A stretch of DNA of 64,000 nt from Streptomyces albus subsp. albus. GTDB taxonomy: Bacteria; Actinomycetota; Actinomycetes; Streptomycetales; Streptomycetaceae. The stretch covers positions 62,001 through 126,000 of the forward strand of contig NZ_JOID01000011.1 in NCBI RefSeq assembly GCF_000719865.1, written 5' to 3'. A program made the translations under genes and the position numbers. Position 1 is the first letter of the stretch; the number at the start of each line of letters is the position of its first letter. The notes below the pieces were generated by a model. It saw only the letters and a list, made by a program, of their open reading frames with translations. It did not search any database and was not told where the DNA came from. Positions 1 to 9,571 of the stretch are shown here, in pieces.

Positions 1-1
1 G

Positions 2-3000
2 TACGTCGGGTCGGTGAAGAGCAACATCGGCCACTGCGAGTCCGCGGCGGGCATGGCGGCGCTCTTCAAGACGGTGCTCGCGCTCCAGCACGACGTGATC
101 CCGGCCAACCTCCACTTCCGGGAGCCGAACCCGCATGTCGACTGGCCCGGCATGAACCTGCGCGTGGTGGACACCGCCACGGCCTGGCGGCGCGGCGACG
201 GGCCGCGGGTGGCCGGCATCTCCGGATTCGGCTTCACCGGCACGAACGCGCACCTCGTCATCGGTGACGCCCCGGCCGCCGCCACCGCCGGAAACGGGGC
301 CGCCGTCCCGGCCGGGCCCGTGACGGACGAAGGGGCCCGGACGAAGCCGGCCGCACGCCTCATCCCGCTGTCCGCGCCGGACCCGGACGGCCTGGAGCGT
401 CTGACGGAGGCCTGGGCCGGGAGGCTGGAGCACGCCACCGAACAGGACCTCGACGCGCTCGCCGCCACGGCCGGTGCAGGCCGTGCCCACTTCCCGTACC
501 GGCGCGCCCTGCTGGGCACGACCGCGGAACAGCTCTCCGCCCGGCTGGACACCCCCGCGACGGCCGCCGCCCGTCCGCCGCGCATCGCCTTCCTCTTCTC
601 CGGCCAGGGCAGCCAGTACTTCGGTATGGGCCGCGACCTGTACGAGAACGAGCCCGTGTTCCGGGAGACGTTCGACACCTGCGACCGCATCCTGACGCCG
701 GTGCTCGGCGCGTCTCTCGCGGATCTCCTGTACTACGGCGACGACCGGGCCGCAGTCGACGAGACCCGGGTGACCCAGCCCGCCCTCGTCACCCTGGAGA
801 CGGCTCTGGTCGCTCTGTGGGAATCGTGGGGCGTCCGGCCGGCCGTCGTCATGGGCCACAGCGTCGGGGAGATCACGGCCGCCATGACGGCCGGGGTGAT
901 GGACCTCTCCACCGGGCTGGAGCTGATCGCCCACCGCGCCCGGCTCATGCAGGGCACCGAACGCGGCGCGATGCTCGCCGTGGTGGCCACCGAGGAGGAC
1001 GTCAAGGGCTGGACGGAGGGCACCGGACTGGACATCGCGGCGGTCAACGGTCCCGAATCCGTCGTCGTGTCGGGCGCGCCCGACGCGGTCGACGCCCTCG
1101 CCGCACGGCTGAAGGAGCGGGGCGTGCGCGCCCGCAGGCTCAGCGTGTCGCACGCCTTCCACTCGCGGCTGCTGGATCCCGCGCTGGCGGAGTTCGACAC
1201 GGTCCTCGCCCCGCTGGAATTCGGCGAGCCCGTCCTGCCCATCGTCTCCAACGTCACGGGCGCCCTCGCCGCCCCCGGTGAGTACGACGCCGGATACTGG
1301 CGCCGGCACGCCCGCCGGCCTGTGCGTTTCCACGACGGCGCGGGCCGGCTCGGCTCCCTCGGGGTCGACATCTGCCTGGAGATCGGGCCGGACCGCACCC
1401 TCGTCAACCTCGTCAGGGGCGCGGGGCTCGACGAGACCCCCGAGCTCGCCTCGTCACTGCGCCGGGGGACCGGGGACCGCGCCGCGCTCCTCGCCGCCGC
1501 GCGGGTGATGTACCTGGGCGGCCAGGACATCGACTGGAAACGGGTGACACCGCGCCGGACCCACCCGGGAGCCGGCGCACCGCGCTATCCCTTCGCCCGG
1601 ACGCGGTACTGGACCGGGGCCGGCCGGAAGGCAGCGGCCGCCGGCGCCGTCCGGCCGGGGCCCCGGGGCCCTGCCTGGGGGACCGAGCTCCGCTCGCCCG
1701 CCCTGGGCGGCCGGGTCTGGGCCACCGAGCGCAGCACCGAGTACCCGGCGCACCTCACCGACCACCGCCTCTTCGGCACGGTGTCCGTGCCCGGTGCCTC
1801 CCAGACGGCCACCGTGCTCTCCGCCCTGGGCGCCGGCGGCACTCCCGTGCTGCTGGAGGACCTCCACTTCCCGCGTGCCCTGGTGCTGCGGGAGGGGGAG
1901 CGCTACGAGCTCCAGATCGTCGAGGAGACACGCGACCGGCAGACCCGCGTCGTCGGCGTCCACAGCCTGCTCGACAGCGAGCGAGGGCGCTGGCAGGAAC
2001 ATCTGGCGGCCAGGGTCGTGGCCGCGGAGCCCGGTGCGGACACGGGGCGGCCCGCCGGCCCGCCACCCGACCCGGCGGCGTTCATCGGGACCGCCGGCCG
2101 GCACCTGTCCGGAGAGGCCTTCTACACGCACCTGCGGTCGCTCGGATACCACCTCGGGCCGTCGTTCCGGTGGATCGGCGACGTGTACATCCGCGGAGAC
2201 GAGGCGCTCATCCGTTACGTCGAGCCCGCGGAGATGAACGAGTCCCCGGACGGCTACGAGATCCACCCGGGCCTGCTCGACTCGTGTCTCCAGAGCGCCG
2301 TGGCGTTCGCCGTCACCGGTGATCCCGTGTCGGAGGAGGACGGGCTGGCCATTCCCTTCGCCATCGCCCGGCTGTCCTTCCCCCGTCGCCCGGTCCCCGG
2401 GCGGGAACTCTGGGGCCACGTCCGCGCGGTGCGCGAGGACGGACCGGACGACGGGCTTCTCCAGGTGAAGTCGGCCGACCTGCGCCTGTTCGACAGCGGT
2501 GGCGCCACGGTGCTCGCGGTGGACGACTTCCGGTTCCGCCGCGCCCCGCGCGCCCTGCTCCAGCGTTCGCTGCGCGAGAGCGCACTCCACACGTACGCCC
2601 TCGCCTGGACGGCGCAGAAGCCGGCCACGGCCACCGGGACCGGTCCCGTGACGCGGCGGCGGATCGCCCTGCTGGGGGCCGCCACCGAGGTGGGACGGGC
2701 GGTGCGCGACGCCTGCGCGGCGTACGGGCACGAGGTGGAGCCCGTGACGGACGGAGAGGCCGGCACGCCGGGCGCCGACCTCGTGCTGGACGCCCGGTTC
2801 GCGGCGGGCCCGGACGGTCCCGCGGGGCCGGCGGACGCCCTTGCCGCCGTCCGGGAGCTGACCGGCACGCTGCACGCGGCGGACCGGAGCGTTCCGTACG
2901 CGGTGCTGGGCGGCACCGGCGAGGGGGCCGCGGAGGGCGGGGCCGGAGCGCCGGTCCGCGAGGCACTGTGGGGGCTGCTCACCTCCCTGGAGGCGGAGCA

Positions 3001-4459
3001 GAGCGACCGGCGGCTGCTCCGGATCGGGCTCGCCGCAGGGTGGGACCCCGCCGTGCTGGCCGGTGCCCTGACCCGGTCGCTCGACGAGGGGGTACCCGAA
3101 CCGCGGCTCACCATCGGCCCGGACGAGGTGCGGGTCGCCCGGCTGGTCCCGTACGACGGGGAGGCCGGCCACGATCCCTCCGCGGGCGCCGTACCGTCCG
3201 CGGCGGGCGGCGCGGCGCTGATCACCGGCGGCCTCGGCGCACTCGGCCTCAGCACGGCCGGATTCCTCGCCCGGAGCGGGTTCACCGACGTCACCCTCAT
3301 GGCCCGCTCGGCGCCGGACGCCACCGCCCGGGCCGTCATCGACGACCTGACGGCCCGCGGCGTACGGACGACCGTCGTGAACGGTGACGTCACCGATCCC
3401 GGGGCGTGCCGGGAGGCGGTCGCACGGGCAGGGGAGCACGTGCCGCTCCGGGTGGTGCTGCACCTGGCCGGCGTCAACGACGACCAGGCGTTCGACCGTC
3501 TGGGTGCCGACTCCTTCGACACCGTGTTCGCCGCCAAGGCGCGGGGCGCGGCGAACCTCGTGGAGGCCCTCGCGGACCACGAGCTGGACGCGCTCGTGTT
3601 CTTCTCGTCCGCGTCCGCCGTCCTCGGTTCCGCCGGCCAGACCAACTACGCCGCCGCCAACGGATACCTGGACGGCCTGGCCATGACCCTGCGGGCGGCG
3701 GGCACCCCGGCCACCAGCGTCAACTGGGGCCCGTGGGCCCCGGAGTCCAGGGGCGGCATGGCGGCCTCGGCCGCCGTCGAACGCGCCATGGAGCGACGCG
3801 GCCTGCGTTCCCTCGCCGACCAGGAGGCGGAGGAGGTGCTGCGCGCGGTCCTGTCGGGCACCCCCACGGGCCGGCTGGTCGCCGTGGCCATGGACCGTGA
3901 CGGGTACGCACAGCAGCTCGCGGGCCATCCCCGCGCCGCTCTCGTCCGCGCCCTCGCCACCCGTCCGGCACGCGGCACCGGGGCGGGACCCACTCGCGGG
4001 TGGCTGGCGGAACAGCTCACCGGGCTCGGCCGGGACGAACTCGGGGAACAACTCCGCCGGGCGGTGCGGACGGTGGCCGGCGAGGTCCTGGGCGATCCGG
4101 CCGCGATCGCCGACGATCTGGGGTTCACCGAGACGGGGCTTGACTCGATCATGGTGATCGACCTGCGGACGAGACTGTCCCACGACCTCGGCGCGGACCT
4201 GCCCGCCACGGTCGCGCTCGACCACCCCACCGTCGAACAGCTGGCGGCCCATATCGCCGGCCTTGTCTTCCCGGCGGGGGCGGACGACTCCCCGGCGGAG
4301 GCGGACGGCCCCTCCGGAGCGCCCGCCGGACCGGCACACCGGGAGACACCGGCCGGCGCCGCGGCCCCGGGACGGGCCGGCACCGGTACGCCCCTGGAGG
4401 ACCTGTCGTTCGAGGAACTCGTCCAAGCCGTGCAGGCAGATGTGGTGACAGAGAAATGA
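2..4459 (+). CDS. Modular type I polyketide synthase, 3' part (KS C-term-AT-DH-KR-ACP)
   Basis: The gene is cut by the left edge of the window; the frame is open from base 2. Residue numbers count from the GTG at 14. Domains in order: the C-terminal end of a ketosynthase with the KSNIGH histidine motif (1-90); an acyltransferase (about 190-480) with GQGSQ near 195, the GHSVGE serine near 281 and HAFH near 379, a pattern typical of malonyl-CoA loading; a dehydratase (about 570-840) with the HxxxGxxxxP motif near 583 and DxxxQ near 755; a ketoreductase with GGLGALG near 1069, SAS/YAAAN catalytic residues near 1210 and an LDD-like VNDD (B-type-like); and an ACP with GLDS near 1378. There is no enoylreductase, so the module should leave an alpha,beta-unsaturated thioester. 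The C-terminal tail (LEDLSFEELVQAV) looks like a docking helix. It overlaps the next gene by ATGA. Confidence 0.95.
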   Translation, partial: YVGSVKSNIGHCESAAGMAALFKTVLALQHDVIPANLHFREPNPHVDWPGMNLRVVDTATAWRRGDGPRVAGISGFGFTGTNAHLVIGDAPAAATAGNGAAVPAGPVTDEGARTKPAARLIPLSAPDPDGLERLTEAWAGRLEHATEQDLDALAATAGAGRAHFPYRRALLGTTAEQLSARLDTPATAAARPPRIAFLFSGQGSQYFGMGRDLYENEPVFRETFDTCDRILTPVLGASLADLLYYGDDRAAVDETRVTQPALVTLETALVALWESWGVRPAVVMGHSVGEITAAMTAGVMDLSTGLELIAHRARLMQGTERGAMLAVVATEEDVKGWTEGTGLDIAAVNGPESVVVSGAPDAVDALAARLKERGVRARRLSVSHAFHSRLLDPALAEFDTVLAPLEFGEPVLPIVSNVTGALAAPGEYDAGYWRRHARRPVRFHDGAGRLGSLGVDICLEIGPDRTLVNLVRGAGLDETPELASSLRRGTGDRAALLAAARVMYLGGQDIDWKRVTPRRTHPGAGAPRYPFARTRYWTGAGRKAAAAGAVRPGPRGPAWGTELRSPALGGRVWATERSTEYPAHLTDHRLFGTVSVPGASQTATVLSALGAGGTPVLLEDLHFPRALVLREGERYELQIVEETRDRQTRVVGVHSLLDSERGRWQEHLAARVVAAEPGADTGRPAGPPPDPAAFIGTAGRHLSGEAFYTHLRSLGYHLGPSFRWIGDVYIRGDEALIRYVEPAEMNESPDGYEIHPGLLDSCLQSAVAFAVTGDPVSEEDGLAIPFAIARLSFPRRPVPGRELWGHVRAVREDGPDDGLLQVKSADLRLFDSGGATVLAVDDFRFRRAPRALLQRSLRESALHTYALAWTAQKPATATGTGPVTRRRIALLGAATEVGRAVRDACAAYGHEVEPVTDGEAGTPGADLVLDARFAAGPDGPAGPADALAAVRELTGTLHAADRSVPYAVLGGTGEGAAEGGAGAPVREALWGLLTSLEAEQSDRRLLRIGLAAGWDPAVLAGALTRSLDEGVPEPRLTIGPDEVRVARLVPYDGEAGHDPSAGAVPSAAGGAALITGGLGALGLSTAGFLARSGFTDVTLMARSAPDATARAVIDDLTARGVRTTVVNGDVTDPGACREAVARAGEHVPLRVVLHLAGVNDDQAFDRLGADSFDTVFAAKARGAANLVEALADHELDALVFFSSASAVLGSAGQTNYAAANGYLDGLAMTLRAAGTPATSVNWGPWAPESRGGMAASAAVERAMERRGLRSLADQEAEEVLRAVLSGTPTGRLVAVAMDRDGYAQQLAGHPRAALVRALATRPARGTGAGPTRGWLAEQLTGLGRDELGEQLRRAVRTVAGEVLGDPAAIADDLGFTETGLDSIMVIDLRTRLSHDLGADLPATVALDHPTVEQLAAHIAGLVFPAGADDSPAEADGPSGAPAGPAHRETPAGAAAPGRAGTGTPLEDLSFEELVQAVQADVVTEK

Positions 4460-6894
4460 GGGCGGAAGCCATGGAACCCGCGCAGATCCGGCAGCTCATG
4501 GAGGACCAGCTCAAGCACTCCCGGCGCCTCCGGGCCCGTATCGAGGAGCTCGAGAACGAGCGGCACGCACCGCTGGCCGTGGCGGGAATGAGCCTGCGGC
4601 TGCCCGGCGGGCTCGACACCCCGGACGCCTACTGGGACTTCCTGTGCGGAGAGGGCACGGCCGACTCGGAGATCCCCGAGGACCGGCCCGGTCTGCGCGC
4701 GGTCTACGACCCGGTCCCGGGCCGGCCCGGCCGCTCCTACGTCGGCCGGGCCGGCTTCCTCTCCGACATCGCCCATTTCGACGCCGACTTCTTCGGCATC
4801 TCCCAGCGCGAGGCCAAGCTGCTCGACCCGCAGCAGCGGATGCTGCTGGAGACCGCATGGGAGGCCATGGAGCGGGCGGGCATCGCCGTCCGCCGCTCCG
4901 ACCGGCTCGACGTCGGCGTGTATCTGGGCATGATGGCCTCGGAGTACGGGGAGCGCCTGGAGGACCGCTCCGACATGACCCGTATCGACCCCTACTACAC
5001 GACTGGCGGAGGGCTCTGCTTCGGAGCCGGCCGGATCAGCCATGTGATGGGCTTCCGCGGGCCGGTGCTGAGCGTGGACACCGCCTGCTCCTCGTCGCTC
5101 AGCGCGCTGCACCTCGCCGTCCGGGCCCTGCGCGCCGGCGAGTGCCGCTACGCCCTGGTCTGCGGTTCCAACCTGCTGCTCTCCGCCAGTCTGATGGTCT
5201 CGCTCTCCCAGACCCGTGCGGTGTCCCCCGACGGCCGGTCGAAGTCCTTCCTCGCCACGGCCGACGGATACGGACGGGGCGAGGGCGTCGGCGCCCTGGT
5301 CCTGATGCGTCTGGACGACGCCGAGGCGGAGCGGCGCCCCGTGCTCGCCACCATCCGCGGTTCGGCGGTCAACCACGACGGGGCGGCCTCGGGGCTCACC
5401 GCCCCCAACGGTCCCGCGCAGCAGGAGGTGTTCCGCGCCGCGCTGGCCGATGCCCGCGTCGCACCGGGAGAGCTCGGGTACGTCGAGGCCCACGGCACCG
5501 GCACCGCCCTCGGCGACCCGATCGAGGTCGGCGCCCTCGACGCGGTGGCCGGCGCCGAGGTGCGCGAGCGCGGCGTGCCCCTGCCCATCGGCAGCGTCAA
5601 GGCCCGCCTCGGCCATCTGGAAGCGGCATCCGGCATCGCCGCGGTCATGAAGACGGTGCTCATGCTCCAGCACGGGAAGATACCGGCGGCACTGCCGGAC
5701 GACGGTGCGGAACTGAACCCCCACATCCCCTGGGACCGGCTGGCGCTCACCGTGCCGCGCCGCGCACAGCCCTGGCCGCTGCCCCGCAGGGTGGCAGGGG
5801 TCAACTCGTTCGGCATGAGCGGTACCAACGCCCATGTCGTCCTGGAGGCGTACGAGCCGGCCGGCGGCCCCGGCCCCGCCGTCACCGGCCGTCCCGAACT
5901 GCTGACCCTGTCGGCCAAGGACCCGGTGGCCCTCGCGGAACTCGTCGGAGCCGTGAGCGGACACCTCAAGCAGACGGACGAGGCCCGGCTCCCGTCCCTG
6001 TGCCACACCCTGCGCACCGGGCGCGCCGCCTTCGCCCACCGGATCGCCGTCACCGGGACCACGGCCGCCGACCTCACCGAGGGACTCCAGGCGGCGCTGC
6101 ACGGCGGGGTCGCCGCCGCACCGCGGGAGTCCGCGGTGCGCTCGGCCGTCGTGCGGTTCTCCGCCGGCGAAGCGCGGCTGGCCGAAGGGCTGGCCGAGCT
6201 GGCGGAGGCCTTCCCGGCCGCCGCCGGGCCGGCCGGCCCCCCGGAGGGACCGGGCGGGGCACTGGCCCGCTTCGTCGGCCGGTTCGGGATCCGCGTGCGT
6301 CCGGTGCGCGACGCGGATGCGGGCGAGCCCGCGACGCTGGAGTGGGAGACACCCGGCGGTACGGCCGCCGTGCCCCTGGTCGGGCCCGGCCGGGGCACCG
6401 CCCCGCAGACGTTTCTCGCCGCCCTCGCCGAGCTGTTCACGGCCGGCGCGGACCTTCGCTTCGAGGAACTGGCCGCGCCCGGAACCCGGTTGCTGGGCGA
6501 CCTGCCGACCTACCCGTTCCAGCGCAAACGCTTCTGGATCGAGGAGCCGCACACCGGCGCGGGCGGTGAGGAGGAGGACCGCGCGAAGCGGGTGCTCCGG
6601 GCACCGGCGCCCGAGGACCGGGAAGCCGTGCTCGCCTACCTGATGGCCGAGCTCACCGAGGCCCTGCATGCCTCGGAGCGGCCGGACGAGGACGCCTCCT
6701 TCCTGGACGCCGGAGGTGACTCCTTCCTGTCGGTGCTCTTCATCACGAAGGTCGAGGAGAGCTACCGGCTGGGTCTGACCGCGGAGGAACTGCCGCTCGA
6801 CCTGCCGCTCCGCGAACTCTTCGGCAGGCTGGCCGAGGACATCGCGGAGCAGGCCCGGACCGCCGGCGCGCAGGTGGGGGAGCGAGGCCGGTGA
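4456..6894 (+). CDS. PKS protein with KS and ACP only, no acyltransferase
   Basis: An 812-aa protein. It starts with an N-terminal coiled-coil docking segment (about 1-36, rich in E/R/L), so it should accept the chain from the upstream PKS. The ketosynthase (about 37-460) keeps the full triad: Cys in DTACSSS near 210, His in EAHGTGT near 345 and His in GHLEA near 386. After it comes the usual KS-AT linker, but no GHSxG acyltransferase follows. About 200 degenerate residues run into a normal post-AT linker (LPTYPFQRKRFWI) and a carrier domain with GGDSF (Ser near 756), closer to PCP-like carriers than to the upstream GLDS ACP. No KR or DH is present. It may be a trans-AT or chain-transfer module, or an AT may have been lost by deletion. 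It overlaps both neighbours by 4 bp. Confidence 0.93.
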   Translation: MRAEAMEPAQIRQLMEDQLKHSRRLRARIEELENERHAPLAVAGMSLRLPGGLDTPDAYWDFLCGEGTADSEIPEDRPGLRAVYDPVPGRPGRSYVGRAGFLSDIAHFDADFFGISQREAKLLDPQQRMLLETAWEAMERAGIAVRRSDRLDVGVYLGMMASEYGERLEDRSDMTRIDPYYTTGGGLCFGAGRISHVMGFRGPVLSVDTACSSSLSALHLAVRALRAGECRYALVCGSNLLLSASLMVSLSQTRAVSPDGRSKSFLATADGYGRGEGVGALVLMRLDDAEAERRPVLATIRGSAVNHDGAASGLTAPNGPAQQEVFRAALADARVAPGELGYVEAHGTGTALGDPIEVGALDAVAGAEVRERGVPLPIGSVKARLGHLEAASGIAAVMKTVLMLQHGKIPAALPDDGAELNPHIPWDRLALTVPRRAQPWPLPRRVAGVNSFGMSGTNAHVVLEAYEPAGGPGPAVTGRPELLTLSAKDPVALAELVGAVSGHLKQTDEARLPSLCHTLRTGRAAFAHRIAVTGTTAADLTEGLQAALHGGVAAAPRESAVRSAVVRFSAGEARLAEGLAELAEAFPAAAGPAGPPEGPGGALARFVGRFGIRVRPVRDADAGEPATLEWETPGGTAAVPLVGPGRGTAPQTFLAALAELFTAGADLRFEELAAPGTRLLGDLPTYPFQRKRFWIEEPHTGAGGEEEDRAKRVLRAPAPEDREAVLAYLMAELTEALHASERPDEDASFLDAGGDSFLSVLFITKVEESYRLGLTAEELPLDLPLRELFGRLAEDIAEQARTAGAQVGERGR

Positions 6895-7682
6895 GCCACT
6901 TCGTACGCCCCCGTGAGCTCGAGAATCCCGCCGTGCGGCTGGTGGTCTTCCACCATGCGGGCGGATCGGCCGCCTCCTACTTTCCGCTGACCCGGCACGT
7001 GCCCGCCGACTGGGACGTGCTGCTCCTCGATCTGCCGGGCCGGGGCAAGCGTCACGCGCAGCCCGCCCTGGAGACCATGGACGAGATCGTGGCGGCCGTG
7101 GCCGAGGATGTCCGGCCGTGGGCCGACGGGACGCCACTGGCCCTGTTCGGCCACAGCCTGGGGGCCGTCGTCGCCCACGAGACCGCGCGGGCGCTGGAGG
7201 CCCGGGGGCCGGGACCCGGCTGGGTCGGGGTCTCCGGGCGCGGGGCGCCGGGACACGAGGTGCTGATGCGGCTCCCGGACCACGGCAGTGCCGACGCGGA
7301 TCTCATCGCCCGGCTGAGGAGCATGGGCGGCATGCCGGAACGGCTCGATGCCGTACCGGAGTTCCGCGACCGCTTCCTCCGGCTCGTCCGCTGCGACCTC
7401 AGGGCCGTCGCCGAGTACCGTCCCCGCGCGCACCGGCCGCCGCTCGCGGCGTCGCTGACCGCGTTCGGCGCGGCGCAGGACTCCTGGGCCCCGGTCGCGT
7501 CGATGGCCGCCTGGGCCCGGCAGACCCGCGGGCGGTTCAGCGAACGGGTCTACGCCGGAGGGCACTTCCACTTCCTCGGGAGCTCTTTCGAGGCGTTCGC
7601 GGCGGATCTGGTCGAGGAGATCACCACCGCGCTGCCGGCCGTGCCCGCCGTCCGGTCCTCTGCCGTACACACGTCCGCCTGA
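6891..7682 (+). CDS. Type II thioesterase (alpha/beta hydrolase)
   Basis: A 263-aa protein of the normal size for editing thioesterases that remove stalled acyl groups from PKS/NRPS carriers. The nucleophile motif GHSLGA places Ser at 89 and the C-terminal GGHFHF supplies the catalytic His at 225. The N-terminal FHHAGGSAASY is the family's oxyanion-hole region. The GTG start overlaps the stop of the KS-ACP gene, so it is translated from the same mRNA. No integrated TE is visible in the two PKS proteins here. It could therefore also release product, but PigE-like reductive release (see 12976-15504) is an alternative. Confidence 0.93.
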   Translation: MSHFVRPRELENPAVRLVVFHHAGGSAASYFPLTRHVPADWDVLLLDLPGRGKRHAQPALETMDEIVAAVAEDVRPWADGTPLALFGHSLGAVVAHETARALEARGPGPGWVGVSGRGAPGHEVLMRLPDHGSADADLIARLRSMGGMPERLDAVPEFRDRFLRLVRCDLRAVAEYRPRAHRPPLAASLTAFGAAQDSWAPVASMAAWARQTRGRFSERVYAGGHFHFLGSSFEAFAADLVEEITTALPAVPAVRSSAVHTSA

Positions 7683-7728
7683 CAGACCGACAGCCGACAG
7701 CCCGACAGACTCAAGTGGAGGCCACCCC

Positions 7729-8259
7729 GTGATCCCCGAAGCCGATCAGCCCGACATCCGTCCCCTCATGGCGGGATTCCCCACCGGTGTCGCGGTGATC
7801 ACGACGCTGGCGCCCGGCGGGCAGCCGTGGGGAATGACCTGCACCTCGCTGTGCAGCGTCGCGCTCGACCCGCCGACCCTGCTCGTCTGTCTGCGCCGGG
7901 GCAGCCCCACCCTGGAGGCCGTGCAGGACAGCGGGGGCTTCGCGGTGAACCTCCTCCACAGCCAGGCCCGTCCGACGGCGGAGCTCTTCGCGTCCGGGGC
8001 GAGGGACCGGTTCGAGAAGGTGGCCTGGCGGACGATGGGGCCGGTCGGCGGCCCGCACCTGCACGAGGCGGCGCACACGGTCGCGGACTGCGCGGTCGAG
8101 GACGTGCAGCCGGTGGGGGACCACGCCGTCGTCATGGGGCGGGCCGTCGCCATCACGCAACTGCAGTTGCAGCTGCCGCTGCTGTACGGGATGCGCCGCT
8201 ACGGTTCCTGGACGGACGCGGCCGAGGACAGCCACCTGGACTACGACTTCATGTCCTGA
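7729..8259 (+). CDS. Flavin reductase-like protein (FMN-binding split barrel)
   Basis: A 176-aa protein with the family's opening (MAGFPTGVAVITT), the central TCTSLCSVALDPP region that binds flavin, and the AVNLL segment. Members reduce FMN/FAD with NAD(P)H for a partner monooxygenase. The GTG start has a GTGGAGG ribosome site 8 bases upstream. It lies 46 bp behind the thioesterase, probably in the same operon. Partner candidates in this window are limited to the FAD protein at 19340-21016, which by family should reduce its own flavin, so a two-component oxygenase may lie to the left of the window. Confidence 0.88.
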   Translation: MIPEADQPDIRPLMAGFPTGVAVITTLAPGGQPWGMTCTSLCSVALDPPTLLVCLRRGSPTLEAVQDSGGFAVNLLHSQARPTAELFASGARDRFEKVAWRTMGPVGGPHLHEAAHTVADCAVEDVQPVGDHAVVMGRAVAITQLQLQLPLLYGMRRYGSWTDAAEDSHLDYDFMS

Positions 8260-8264
8260 AGGGT

Positions 8265-8300
8265 GGTGCCGGGCGGCCGGAACGGCCGGCCCCCGGCACC
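8265..8300. terminator. Bidirectional hairpin terminator between convergent genes
   Basis: A long GC hairpin: left arm 8265-8280 starting GGTGCCGGG, right arm 8286-8300 ending CCCGGCACC, five-base loop, one unpaired base. It sits between the convergent flavin reductase and MFS genes and has no U tract on either strand, which is common in Streptomyces. Confidence 0.8.
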
Positions 8301-8301
8301 G

Positions 8302-9501
8302 CTACATGCTGTCCCGGATGATCTGCCGGCCGCCCCAGGAGCACAGGCCGGCCACGGCGAAGAGGGCCGTCACCAGGGCCCAGCCGGCCGTGAAGCCGCC
8401 GGTCGCGTCGACCAGCAGGCCGAAGGCGAGCGGTCCCGCCACGAACCCCGCGAAGAATCCCATGGAGACCATGGCCGACGCGTGGCCCGTGGTGCCGAAG
8501 CCGCTTCCCTTGGTCACCGCCACCATGGAGACGGCGTTCGCCGCGGCGGCCGAGCATCCGAGGCCCACCGCCCCGAGCCACACCAGCCAGGCCCCGGCGG
8601 TGGCGGCGGGGATCAGGGCCGCGGACACGACCGCGGCGACGGTCAGGATGAGCAGCGACCGGGGCACGTCCAGCCGGTCGCTGAGGCGGGACCACAGCAG
8701 CCGGCTGGCGATGCCGGAGACCCCGATGGCCGCGATGAGCGCCCCGGAGCTCCGTTCCCCCATGGACAGCCGCTGGTGCGCGTAGAGCGGCAGATAGGTG
8801 TTGAGGGCGGCGAGGCAGCATCCGATGCAGAGCGACACGGCCGTCAGCCACCGGGTGGGCCGGTTGGGCGCCGCGGGAAAGGCCAGGCGAAACGCCGTCG
8901 GCCGTACGGTGTCGCGGGGCAGCATCGCGGCGGCGGCCGCGGCCACCAGTGCGACCGGGACCACGACCGCGAGCGCGGCGCGCCAGGACAGCGCCCCGGC
9001 CAGTGTGGGCAGGGCCAGCCCGGCGGTGAAGGCGGCCAGCGGCACCCCCGACTGCTTGACGCCGACGGCGAACGCTCGCCGCCCGGGCGGTACATGAGCG
9101 GCGATCAGTTTGTTCGTCGACGGGTTGGCGAGCGACTGCGCGGCACCGCCCAGCACCAGCGCGCCGAGCAGGAACCCGTACGTCCTGGTGGCGGCCAGCA
9201 GGGCGAAACCGGCGGCGACGAGCACCAGGAGGAGGGTGAGCGCCCGGCGGCCTCCCAGCAGTTCCGTCACCTGCCCCGCGTAGAGCGACAGGACGGTCGC
9301 CGAGCCGAAGGTCACCGCCGTCAGCAATCCGAGCTGGGAGCCCGATATTCGCAGGTCCTCGGTGAGGAAGGGCCCGAGCGCGCCGATCGCGTAGAGCACG
9401 AACATGGAGAGCCCCATGCCGCCCGTGAGGAGGGCGACGAGCGTCCGGGGAGTGCGTGCGGTGGGGAATGGCGCGGCTTTCTCGCTTGGTTCGGCCGACA
9501 C
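8302..9501 (-). CDS. MFS transporter
   Basis: A 399-aa protein with about 12 hydrophobic segments and the MFS gene-duplication layout. The first helix begins around TLVALLTGGMGLSMF, and an Arg-rich loop between the halves is visible. The start was set at the GTG at 9501 because an AAGGGGGTG ribosome site precedes it; the open frame runs further upstream through the TetR gene but without a site. It is divergent from a TetR regulator over about 70 bp, the classic arrangement of an efflux pump and its repressor. It is probably the product exporter; the substrate is not readable from sequence. Confidence 0.9.
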   Translation of the reverse strand: MSAEPSEKAAPFPTARTPRTLVALLTGGMGLSMFVLYAIGALGPFLTEDLRISGSQLGLLTAVTFGSATVLSLYAGQVTELLGGRRALTLLLVLVAAGFALLAATRTYGFLLGALVLGGAAQSLANPSTNKLIAAHVPPGRRAFAVGVKQSGVPLAAFTAGLALPTLAGALSWRAALAVVVPVALVAAAAAAMLPRDTVRPTAFRLAFPAAPNRPTRWLTAVSLCIGCCLAALNTYLPLYAHQRLSMGERSSGALIAAIGVSGIASRLLWSRLSDRLDVPRSLLILTVAAVVSAALIPAATAGAWLVWLGAVGLGCSAAAANAVSMVAVTKGSGFGTTGHASAMVSMGFFAGFVAGPLAFGLLVDATGGFTAGWALVTALFAVAGLCSWGGRQIIRDSM

Positions 9502-9517
9502 GCTTGCACCCCCTTGG

Positions 9518-9541
9518 GTGTCAATGTGAATATATGGACAC
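9518..9541. promoter_or_regulatory. Probable TetR operator between divergent MFS and TetR genes
   Basis: The inverted repeat GTGTC (9518-9522) / GACAC (9537-9541) with a 14-base AT-rich spacer lies in the 70-bp divergent spacer. That spacer is by far the most AT-rich stretch nearby and must hold both promoters. The assignment rests on position and symmetry only. Confidence 0.45.
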
Positions 9542-9571
9542 TCTAGACGATGACTATAGCAAGGGGGTGTG

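Noticed and set aside
3646..7137. 1163-aa antisense open frame opposite the PKS genes
   Set aside because: Shadow of high-GC coding sequence; it has no domain pattern, while the plus strand encodes full PKS domains.
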